Part shown: positions 8,760-15,703 of the stretch, one piece after another
Numbering within the stretch: position 1 is the stretch's first letter
Layout of the letters: every line of letters begins with the position of its first letter
NCBI RefSeq assembly: GCF_013166655.1
Contig: NZ_JABKCA010000017.1
Span: forward strand, 1-64,000
Direction: 5' to 3'
DNA: 64,000 nt
Source of the DNA: Lentimicrobium sp. L6
Lineage (GTDB): Bacteria > Bacteroidota > Bacteroidia > Bacteroidales > UBA12170
Position numbers and translations under genes: made by a program
Notes under the pieces: model-generated
Seen by the model: the letters and a program-made list of their open reading frames with translations, nothing else
What the model was told of the DNA's origin: nothing
Database searches by the model: none

Positions 8760-10046
8760 ATGACTACAAACACAAAATCAAATAGCTTAGTGTTTTTAAC
8801 TTTGGTTAACACTAAAACCCGATATTTTACCCAAAACATCCTTTTTTTCTTATTGATATTATTCATTTTTCTTCCACACGAAAAAATAACCGCTCAAAAC
8901 ACCTTAAACAAAATCGTAATTGACGCCGGTCATGGAGGAAAAGACCCCGGAGCTTCCGGAAAATACAGCCGTGAAAAAGATGTAGTGCTTTCGATTGCAC
9001 TAAAAACTGGCCAATTAATTAAACAAAAACATCCAGAAGTTGAAATTATATACACCAGAAAAACTGATGTTTTTATTCCCTTAAAGGAAAGAGCAGAAAT
9101 CGCAAATAAATCAAATGCTGATCTATTCATCTCTATCCATTGTAATTCCAACAAATCATCACAACCACATGGCAGCGAAACTTACGTGATGGGATTACAT
9201 AAAAGCGAAGCCAATTTAAACGTAGCAAAAGCTGAAAATGCGGCCATACTTTTTGAGGATGATTACGAAACTAATTATGATGGTTTTGATCCAACCTCTG
9301 AAGAAAGTCATATAATTTTTAACTTTTTTCAAAATAGTTTTAGTTCTCACAATCTAGACTTAGCTACAAAAATGCAATATCAATTTACCAACAAAACCCC
9401 TCTAAAAGACAGAGGAGTAAAACAAGCTGGATTTTGGGTATTATATAAAACTACAATGCCTGGTGTGCTTTTGGAGCTTGGATTTTTAAGTAATACCAAT
9501 GATGAAAAGTTTTTAAATAGCACAAATGGACAGAAGAAATTAAGTGATGCTATTGCTGTGGCTGTCAGTGATTATAAAAAAAGTCATGATGCCATAGAAA
9601 AAGATAAGGCGAAACACAAAAATCATGATATCACCTCTTCTCCTTCTGATGACGAAAAGAAAAATGAAATGACAACTATCAAGCCAGAGGAAAATGTTAT
9701 TGTACCAACTCTAATTGAGGAGGAAAAAACAAAAACGGAGGCTAAGCCTATTGAAGAAGAGAAACCAGTTATTGCTTCAGAAAAGGTTATTTATAAGGTT
9801 CAATTCTTAAGCCTCTCTACGCAAAAAAAATTAGAAGGTGGAAAATATTCTAGCCTACCCACCATCTCATCTTATCCACATAAAGGAATGTATAGATACA
9901 CTTCTGGGGAGTCTGATAATTATGAGGAAGCCTTAGTATTACAGGCAAAAGTGCGCAAAGCCGGTTTTAATGATGCTTTTTTAGTGGCTTTTTTAAATGG
10001 CGTAAGAATCAGCATTAAAGAAGCTAGAGCTAAGAATAGAGAGTGA
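8760..10046 (+). CDS. N-acetylmuramoyl-L-alanine amidase (AmiC-type) with C-terminal SPOR-like region
   Basis: 428 residues: an unusually long N-terminus with a hydrophobic signal/anchor at about residues 27-46, then an Amidase_3 domain from residue 50 to 275. The zinc site is readable: His58 (IDAGHGGKDPG), Glu72 (REKD), His127 (FISIHCNS) and the catalytic Glu239 (GVLLELGFLSN). A charged low-complexity linker rich in E/K (275-345) leads to a C-terminal part (VIYKVQFLSLSTQKK ... AKVRKAGFNDAFLVAF) that looks like a SPOR peptidoglycan-binding domain. It cleaves the amide bond between MurNAc and the stem peptide during daughter-cell separation. The start at 8760 leaves a leader of only about 10 nt after the -7 box. 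Confidence 0.9.
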   Translation: MTTNTKSNSLVFLTLVNTKTRYFTQNILFFLLILFIFLPHEKITAQNTLNKIVIDAGHGGKDPGASGKYSREKDVVLSIALKTGQLIKQKHPEVEIIYTRKTDVFIPLKERAEIANKSNADLFISIHCNSNKSSQPHGSETYVMGLHKSEANLNVAKAENAAILFEDDYETNYDGFDPTSEESHIIFNFFQNSFSSHNLDLATKMQYQFTNKTPLKDRGVKQAGFWVLYKTTMPGVLLELGFLSNTNDEKFLNSTNGQKKLSDAIAVAVSDYKKSHDAIEKDKAKHKNHDITSSPSDDEKKNEMTTIKPEENVIVPTLIEEEKTKTEAKPIEEEKPVIASEKVIYKVQFLSLSTQKKLEGGKYSSLPTISSYPHKGMYRYTSGESDNYEEALVLQAKVRKAGFNDAFLVAFLNGVRISIKEARAKNRE

Positions 10047-10129
10047 TTTTCGGCTTCTGTTTTCAGGAAATAAGACAAATTAACACTTAGCTTCGGCAAA
10101 TTATTCAGATATTTGAAAAAAATTCTAAG

Positions 10130-11077
10130 ATGAAGATCAATAGAGAGACAAAAATTGGAATTATATTTATAGTAGCTGCAGGATTATTATACTGGGGTTA
10201 TAATTTCCTGAAGGGAAAAGATGTTTTTATTAAAGAGAGAACCTTCTATGCCAGGTACTACGATGTAAGCGGACTATCTAAATCAGACCCTGTTTTTATT
10301 AATGGTCTTAGAGCTGGAAATGTAAAAACCCTATATTTTGAGCCTGATAATAGCGGACGAATCATGGTAGAGTTACAGCTGACCCAAGACTTTCCACTAC
10401 CCTCCAATACCATAGCAAAAATTATAAGCACTGACCTAATGGGCACTAAGGCCATTAGTTTACACATTGGAGACACTCCTCATTTATTGATGGATGGCGA
10501 CACCATGAAAACCAGTATAGAAAGCACTTTACAAGAACAAATGGAACAAACTATTGGGCCATTAAAGCATAAAGCAGAAGAGCTTCTATCTTCGGTAGAT
10601 GAAATTATTGGAAACTTACAAACCATACTTAACAGCGAAACCTCTGAGAATATTAAAAGCAGCTTGGGTCATCTAGAGAAATCCCTAGTCAATGTGGAAT
10701 CAGTTACAGGAAACTTAGATTCTTTATTAAGTCAGGAAACTAGTAGTATAAAGAGGATTTTAGACAATGCTGAGTCCATTACAAGTAATTTAAGGGATAA
10801 TAATGAGCATTTAACGGCTATTCTTACCAATTTCCATGAGATTAGTGATAGCTTGGCGGCGGCTGATATGGCTTCCACATTAAGGTATGCCAATAAATCC
10901 TTAGCTGATTTCTCTATGGTTATGAATAAGATTAATAATGGAGAAGGCTCTATGGGTGCCTTAATGAATAATGACACACTTTATATTGAAATGGAAAAAT
11001 CAGCAAGAGATTTGAATTTATTATTAGAAGATATTAAAGCAAATCCTGGAAGATATGTGAAATTTAGTTTATTCTAA
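10130..11077 (+). CDS. MlaD/MCE family protein
   Basis: 315 residues: one N-terminal membrane anchor (residues 8-25, IGIIFIVAAGLLYWGYNFL), then an MCE domain (YARYYDVSGLSKSDPVFINGLRAGNV, seen as DVSGLSKSDPVFINGLRAG) to about residue 120, and a long helical/coiled tail. MCE proteins are periplasmic lipid-binding parts of phospholipid transporters (Mla-type). No MlaE permease or MlaF ATPase is adjacent here, which is common in Bacteroidota where this gene follows the amidase. It lies 83 bp downstream of the amidase and in the same direction, so the two are likely co-transcribed. Confidence 0.88.
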   Translation: MKINRETKIGIIFIVAAGLLYWGYNFLKGKDVFIKERTFYARYYDVSGLSKSDPVFINGLRAGNVKTLYFEPDNSGRIMVELQLTQDFPLPSNTIAKIISTDLMGTKAISLHIGDTPHLLMDGDTMKTSIESTLQEQMEQTIGPLKHKAEELLSSVDEIIGNLQTILNSETSENIKSSLGHLEKSLVNVESVTGNLDSLLSQETSSIKRILDNAESITSNLRDNNEHLTAILTNFHEISDSLAAADMASTLRYANKSLADFSMVMNKINNGEGSMGALMNNDTLYIEMEKSARDLNLLLEDIKANPGRYVKFSLF

Positions 11078-11108
11078 ACTCTATCTTCTCGATTTACTTT
11101 TTTTCAAC

Positions 11109-12650
11109 TTATTCTTCTATTTCACCTTCTTTTCTGAAGATATCTGCCCTTTTTCTTGGTCGATAATCGTCTTTCCAAATGAATCCTCTCAATTTTTCTT
11201 GTGAAGCTTTAACGAATTGAGTTGGAGTTAAGGTTGCTGTTGGCTTATCGATATAGGTAATGGTTTCTAATTGCTGATCTTTTAGAAAAATCAACATGTC
11301 TTTCGATTCTATTTTGTTCATACCTACTGGAGTTCCATCTTCTTCCCACATAAAATAGAGTGTTTCTGATTTTCCAAGCATCAGGATTTTTCTCATATCT
11401 CCCTCTCTAAACCAAGCATGCATATTTTTCCCGCTCACCTGATTATAAAATCGTGGTTCAACAGTATCCTGGCTCACCAAAAACACATCGGATTGGAAAG
11501 AAGCAGAATCTAATTCGCCGTTTTTCGAGATTAAATCTATTCTTTGGCAGCTAATTTGATTGTCTTCAAACCAGAGGAATGGGTTAGAGTGAAATTGCAA
11601 GGTAGAATCATTAAAAAAATAAACCAAACTATCAGCCATACCTTGCATATCTTTAGAAAAGAATTTCATGTGATTGTATGCAAATAAAAACTCTGGCTTT
11701 TCAATGCTATCGAAACGAATCATCAAGGTATCGGCATGCAGAAAGGAGGAATCCCCATTATCAACAAAAATAGCTTGTGCGCTATCTACCATAAAAGCAA
11801 AAAACTTAGCTTTATTATAAACTCCAAATTCTCCAGTCACCAAAACGTCATTGGCTGTATCGGTCATCACCACATTTCTAAAGACCTTAGAAAGGCCTCT
11901 TTCTTTGCTATAAAAGATACTATCGCCACTAATGGTATTGGTCTTATTTTGAACAAAAGCATTCTCACTTAAGCGAGCTTCTTGATTTTGAGTATCATAA
12001 AACCCACTCTCTGCATACATATAGGAACTATCCCCTACAATAGTACTAGGACCCATAAAATATACACGCTCTGTATTGGTTTCATATTTCAAGGTGTCTG
12101 ACTTCATCACAAAATCAGGGTTTATTACCACCACACTATCCTTGAAGTAAACAGTTTCTATTTGATTATAATAATATCCTTTTTTACTGGTTAAAACATT
12201 GGTAGAATCTTCGATTCTTCCCCAAACAAAATACCTCCCTATACCTGAATTCCTATCATAGATTAGCTCATCTGTGTATAATGTGGCTTTCTTGTCAACT
12301 AATCGAACATTATTATAAAACTCAGCCACTTTGATATTACCATCATAAAACAGCTGATCACCATACATGTCAAGAGTATCATTCACAATAATATGAACTT
12401 GACCAAAAGCATCGATACTATTATTATCGTAGAGGTATGCACTATCGCAAAAGAAAAGGGAGCCCTCGTGTTCTGCTCTAACTTTTCCAATTAGTTTTTG
12501 GGCACTTTGTCCTGACACATTATCGAAACGACCTACATCAGCATGGAGAAGATTTATCTGTTTAACCTCCTCTGGGGATTTGCTAACTTGCGCCATCAAG
12601 GATATTGCATAAATAGTAAGAAATACAAGAAAATATAGTTTTAGTTTCAT
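11109..12650 (-). CDS. OstA/LptA-like periplasmic protein
   Basis: 513 residues with a Sec signal peptide (ending ISLMAQ). The mature part is a long series of repeating beta strands with D/N-rich turns (AEHEGSLFFCDSAYLYDNNSIDAFG as its opening, then repeated units such as DTLDMYGDQLFYDGN). This is the OstA-like fold of LptA extended over several modules. In Bacteroidota this larger protein is the candidate periplasmic LPS bridge that works with LptD. It faces the mlaD gene convergently with only 31 bp between stops. The acidic C-terminus (DIFRKEGEIEE) lies outside the jellyroll. Family assignment is good, but its exact role in LPS export is inferred. Confidence 0.82.
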   Translation of the reverse strand: MKLKLYFLVFLTIYAISLMAQVSKSPEEVKQINLLHADVGRFDNVSGQSAQKLIGKVRAEHEGSLFFCDSAYLYDNNSIDAFGQVHIIVNDTLDMYGDQLFYDGNIKVAEFYNNVRLVDKKATLYTDELIYDRNSGIGRYFVWGRIEDSTNVLTSKKGYYYNQIETVYFKDSVVVINPDFVMKSDTLKYETNTERVYFMGPSTIVGDSSYMYAESGFYDTQNQEARLSENAFVQNKTNTISGDSIFYSKERGLSKVFRNVVMTDTANDVLVTGEFGVYNKAKFFAFMVDSAQAIFVDNGDSSFLHADTLMIRFDSIEKPEFLFAYNHMKFFSKDMQGMADSLVYFFNDSTLQFHSNPFLWFEDNQISCQRIDLISKNGELDSASFQSDVFLVSQDTVEPRFYNQVSGKNMHAWFREGDMRKILMLGKSETLYFMWEEDGTPVGMNKIESKDMLIFLKDQQLETITYIDKPTATLTPTQFVKASQEKLRGFIWKDDYRPRKRADIFRKEGEIEE

Positions 12651-12678
12651 TAGAAATTTATAGCAAAAACATAAAGCG

Positions 12679-12686
12679 CAAAGTTA
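12679..12686 (-). promoter_or_regulatory. -7 element upstream of the OstA-like gene
   Basis: TAACTTTG on the minus strand, about 28 bp upstream of the start codon at 12650, matches TAnnTTTG. A -33 element is not clear. Confidence 0.45.
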
Positions 12687-12713
12687 GCACTTAGATTAGA
12701 AATCAAGAATATT

Positions 12714-13100
12714 TTAAGCAAATTTAATAGCCAATTCCATTTTTGTTCTAATATCATCGCGAACACAATTTAAAGCAGGATTTCCAATGAAGTCGAACAA
12801 GACTTTACTCTCTATGGCTACAATTCTAGTTTCTGTTTCTGAAACAAATTGCACAGCGAGTTTGCAAGGAAGTATTAATCCTAGATCCTCCTCTTTAGTG
12901 ATGGCATCGTAGGCATATTGAGGATTACAAGCTCCAATAACCTTATATCTGCGAAAATCTTTTCCAAGTTTATTTTTAAAAACCTGATCAAGATCAATTT
13001 CCGTTAATATACCAAAACCTTCATTTTGTAGGGAGTCAGTTAAGCGCTGAACTGCGGTATCGAAATCGCAATCCAACTTTCTTCCAATAGAATATTCCAT
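12714..13100 (-). CDS. DUF302 domain-containing protein
   Basis: 128 residues, no signal peptide. The sequence opens MEYSIGRKLDCDFDTAVQRL and carries the family pattern of a short alpha/beta fold: ALQxEGFGILTEIDL-like helix and strand, then FRRYKVIGACNPQYAYDAI and the LPCKLAV strand. DUF302 proteins are small and of unknown biochemical function. It starts 1 bp after the response-regulator stop and so is the third gene of the two-component operon, which suggests it is co-expressed with, or is an accessory to, that system. Confidence 0.85.
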   Translation of the reverse strand: MEYSIGRKLDCDFDTAVQRLTDSLQNEGFGILTEIDLDQVFKNKLGKDFRRYKVIGACNPQYAYDAITKEEDLGLILPCKLAVQFVSETETRIVAIESKVLFDFIGNPALNCVRDDIRTKMELAIKFA

Positions 13101-13101
13101 A

Positions 13102-13803
13102 TTAATTATCGCTTACCTCTAACTTAAACCCTGTTCCGTGAACATTGGTAATGGTAATATTCGGATCAATTTTCAACATCTTACGAAGCTTGGCAATAAA
13201 CACATCCATACTTCTACCAATGAAATAATCACTAGAACCCCAAATCTTTTCAAGCGCATATTCTCTTTCAACCAATTGGTTTTTATTTTCAGCCAATAAT
13301 TTAAGAAGGGCCGCTTCTTTTCTTGTTAAAGAATAATCCTTACCTCCATGAATAAGAATCATATTCTTATGATCGAATTGAATAGTACCCAATTCAAAAA
13401 TATCTGGAATCTTCTTCTGACGGTATTGAATTTCGCTTCTCTTGAGGATGGCACCAATACGAAGACTTAATTCTTCGGTACTAAATGGCTTTGTAATATA
13501 ATCGTCACATCCCGCTTTAAACCCAGCAATCCTATCTTCTTTCAGCGACTTTGCGGTGAGGAAAATAAGAGGAATATCAGCATTTATTGCCCTAATGTCT
13601 TTTGCCAATCTGAAACCATCTTTCTTTGGCATCATTACATCTAAAATACACAGGCTAAATTCATTTTCTTTAAACGCTTCGAGGCCTTCTTCACCGTCGT
13701 TACGCAATACGGTTTCGTATCCCAACATTTCCAAATAATCTTTAAGGACCATACTTAGGTTGGCATCATCTTCCACTAAAAGGATTCTTGTTTTATCTTC
13801 CAT
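13102..13803 (-). CDS. OmpR/PhoB-family DNA-binding response regulator
   Basis: 233 residues. Receiver domain 1-120 with the acidic pocket (LLVEDDANL), phosphoacceptor Asp55 (CILDVMMPKKDG), Thr/Ser switch (FLTAKS) and Lys (ITKPFS). The C-terminal winged helix runs 130-230 (LTRKEAALLKLLAENKN, IWGSSDYFIGRSMDVFIAKLRKML). It resembles RprY of Bacteroides in type. It is 5 bp downstream of the histidine kinase gene and 1 bp upstream of the DUF302 gene. OmpR-type regulators bind direct repeats spaced 10-11 bp, and exactly such an array (TTAACA x4) lies upstream of the kinase gene at 15204-15241, making it the obvious candidate target. Confidence 0.95.
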   Translation of the reverse strand: MEDKTRILLVEDDANLSMVLKDYLEMLGYETVLRNDGEEGLEAFKENEFSLCILDVMMPKKDGFRLAKDIRAINADIPLIFLTAKSLKEDRIAGFKAGCDDYITKPFSTEELSLRIGAILKRSEIQYRQKKIPDIFELGTIQFDHKNMILIHGGKDYSLTRKEAALLKLLAENKNQLVEREYALEKIWGSSDYFIGRSMDVFIAKLRKMLKIDPNITITNVHGTGFKLEVSDN

Positions 13804-13808
13804 AATTA

Positions 13809-15098
13809 CTATTTTACTTCTATGTTAAAAGGGAAAAACACTTCAAATATACTGCCTTTTCCCCATTCACTGGTCAATTTAATATTTCCTCCATGAGCAT
13901 CGGTAATCAGACTCACATAATAAAGTCCTAATCCAAAACCTTTTACGTCATGAATATTCCCTGTATGAACACGGTGAAATTGTTTAAAAATATCTTTTTG
14001 GTCCTCCGATTTTATTCCAATCCCATTGTCTTCTATGCTGATAATAAGACCTTTTTTATTATTTCTAGTTCGAATAATGATAACAGGTGTACTTGGGGTA
14101 TATTTTATTGCATTATCAAGCAAATTACTAATTACATTAACAAAATGCATTTTATCAGCCCATATCTTGGGATAGTTGGCAGCAAAATAAGTTTTTATAA
14201 CTCCTCCTTTACTTGAAACGGAAATCTCCATTTTATTAATCAAGTCATTGAGCACCTTGTGGGTATCTACATCTTTTTTTCTAATCTTCAATTCACCTTT
14301 ATCAATCACCGCAATCTGTAACACCTGTTCCACCTGATGTTTAAGTCTTTGATTTTCATCATAAATCACCTTAGCGTATCTTCTTGCTTTCGGAAGATCA
14401 CTAAGTATTTCATCACGTAAAAGCATTTCTGAAGTTAACGAAACCGTAGCTATAGGAGTTTTAAACTCGTGAGTCATGTTATTAACAAAGTCATTTTTAA
14501 TAAGTGAAATTCTTTTCTGCCGGAAAGACACATAGATAATATAGATAAAACTAAAGCCAATAATTAAAACGAAAATTGCAGAAATAAGAATTCCTGTAAT
14601 CATTTGTTCAAATATGATATGACCTTGATTAGGGAAATATATTGACAAATAATAAGTTTCTCGATGATTATATAAACACGACAACGAAACGCAGTATGAA
14701 CTTGATAATAATTCATCCCCATAGTCACCAATATGACCTCCTGATAAGCTTCTATGATTTTGTTCTTCTCTATAAACAGCGTAATAATAATTCTTTTTAA
14801 TACGAATACTAGCTAATTCTGCAGCCAATATACTATCCAAAACTGGATACTCTACATGATGTTTTGCATCATCAAGAATGTGATTACAGCTTGGGTTAAA
14901 CATATTAACATTCTCATAAGTATTTTGAATGGTATACAGGTTATTTACAACCGTTTTTAATGTAACCTGTACTTGGTCTACAAACTGTTCCTTTTTTAAA
15001 TTGATTGCATTATCAATCCAAATAAACTGAGTTATAACAACGCCAAAAATAGATAGACCCGACAAAATAATAATTAGAATTCCTGTGCTTTTCTTCAT
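13809..15098 (-). CDS. Membrane sensor histidine kinase
   Basis: 429 residues: TM1 at about 7-27, a periplasmic sensor region 30-165 containing three cysteines (71, 136, 141), and TM2 at about 168-190. A HisKA domain follows directly, with phosphorylation site His210 (NMTHEFKTP). The HATPase_c domain has N box LLDNAIKYTP, G1 DNGIGI and G2 GFGLGLYYV. There is no HAMP domain between TM2 and the H box. The periplasmic domain matches no family I recognise. First gene of the kinase-regulator-DUF302 operon on the minus strand; it sits divergently from the small secreted protein at 15303. Confidence 0.93.
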   Translation of the reverse strand: MKKSTGILIIILSGLSIFGVVITQFIWIDNAINLKKEQFVDQVQVTLKTVVNNLYTIQNTYENVNMFNPSCNHILDDAKHHVEYPVLDSILAAELASIRIKKNYYYAVYREEQNHRSLSGGHIGDYGDELLSSSYCVSLSCLYNHRETYYLSIYFPNQGHIIFEQMITGILISAIFVLIIGFSFIYIIYVSFRQKRISLIKNDFVNNMTHEFKTPIATVSLTSEMLLRDEILSDLPKARRYAKVIYDENQRLKHQVEQVLQIAVIDKGELKIRKKDVDTHKVLNDLINKMEISVSSKGGVIKTYFAANYPKIWADKMHFVNVISNLLDNAIKYTPSTPVIIIRTRNNKKGLIISIEDNGIGIKSEDQKDIFKQFHRVHTGNIHDVKGFGLGLYYVSLITDAHGGNIKLTSEWGKGSIFEVFFPFNIEVK

Positions 15099-15138
15099 AA
15101 AAACATAAATGAACTGAAGATTAATATTTAGAATTTAA

Positions 15139-15146
15139 CAAAATTA
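15139..15146 (-). promoter_or_regulatory. -7 element for the two-component operon
   Basis: TAATTTTG on the minus strand, about 40 bp upstream of the kinase start, matches TAnnTTTG. Located 58 bp from the nearest TTAACA repeat, so the array could also affect this promoter (autoregulation). Confidence 0.45.
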
Positions 15147-15203
15147 CAAATATTCTAGGCAATGTCTTAGGAAAATCGAAAAGAAAGGCCTATTGTTGTT
15201 TAA

Positions 15204-15241
15204 TTAACAGCTCCTTAACAGAAGTTAACAGGGGATTAACA
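15204..15241 (+). promoter_or_regulatory. Four phased TTAACA direct repeats (likely response-regulator operator)
   Basis: Perfect hexamers TTAACA begin at 15204, 15215, 15225 and 15236, i.e. spacing 11, 10 and 11 bp, one DNA helical turn each. Such an array of two tandem dimers is the usual binding layout for OmpR/PhoB-family regulators; the hexamer and spacing resemble the Pho box described for Bacillus PhoP (TT(A/T/C)ACA repeats). The array ends 21 bp before the TACATTTG -7 box of the small secreted protein, where a -33 element would normally be, and none is visible there. The adjacent operon encodes an OmpR-family regulator. Confidence 0.75.
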
Positions 15242-15262
15242 CGAGTCAATGGAAGTCAGACA

Positions 15263-15270
15263 TACATTTG
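15263..15270 (+). promoter_or_regulatory. -7 element of the small secreted protein gene
   Basis: TACATTTG fits TAnnTTTG and lies 32 bp upstream of the ATG. No TTG is present at the -33 position; TTAACA repeats occupy that region instead, as expected for an activator-dependent promoter. Confidence 0.55.
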
Positions 15271-15302
15271 TTGACATAAAAAAATAATTAAACTCAAAGA
15301 AC

Positions 15303-15584
15303 ATGAAAAAATTAATTTTAAGTTTAGCTCTTGCAGCTTTTATTGGTGGAAGTTCACTTGCTATTGCAGGTACAACAAATAGTACAGATCAAAACGCCAA
15401 CATGGTTGAGATGATTCAAGATGGTAAGAAAAAAGCCACTTCAACAACTAAAGATGCTAAGAAAGAAGGTTGCGACAAGAAAGCTAAAAGCGACTGTAAA
15501 AGTAACGATGTATTAAAGAAGAAAAGCTGCTGTTCTGATGGCAAAGCCACAAAAGAAAAAGCTGCTAAACCAGAAAAAAAATAA
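15303..15584 (+). CDS. Small secreted Lys- and Cys-rich protein of unknown function
   Basis: 93 residues. Signal peptide 1-22 (KKLILSLALAAFIGG, cleavage near AIA-G). The mature ~70 residues are strongly basic and disordered-looking, with about one third lysine and four cysteines in the order ...EGC-, SDC-, SCC-. I know no family for it. The likely export, the cysteine cluster and the lysine runs could suit metal binding, polyanion binding or redox buffering, but nothing in the sequence decides. It has its own promoter preceded by the TTAACA array and its own terminator, so it is a single-gene unit likely to be controlled by the divergent two-component system. Confidence 0.8.
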   Translation: MKKLILSLALAAFIGGSSLAIAGTTNSTDQNANMVEMIQDGKKKATSTTKDAKKEGCDKKAKSDCKSNDVLKKKSCCSDGKATKEKAAKPEKK

Positions 15585-15603
15585 TTGAAGCTTTATATTA
15601 AGG

Positions 15604-15625
15604 GCAATCTAAGGATTGCTTTTTT
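15604..15625 (+). terminator. Rho-independent terminator
   Basis: GCAATC-TAAG-GATTGC, a 6-bp stem and 4-nt loop, followed by six T residues, 20 bp after the stop of the small secreted protein. Confidence 0.75.
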
Positions 15626-15703
15626 ATAAAATCAATTTACTTTTCATTTAGTTTTGCCCCCTGATCGTTAGAGATGGGGGTTTCTTTATATAATAACATC
15701 TCA

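Noticed and set aside
15657-15680. CCCCC...GGGGG pair after the small secreted protein as a second terminator
   Set aside because: Only a 5-bp stem with a 14-nt loop and no good T-run on the minus strand; the structure at 15604-15625 is the convincing one.
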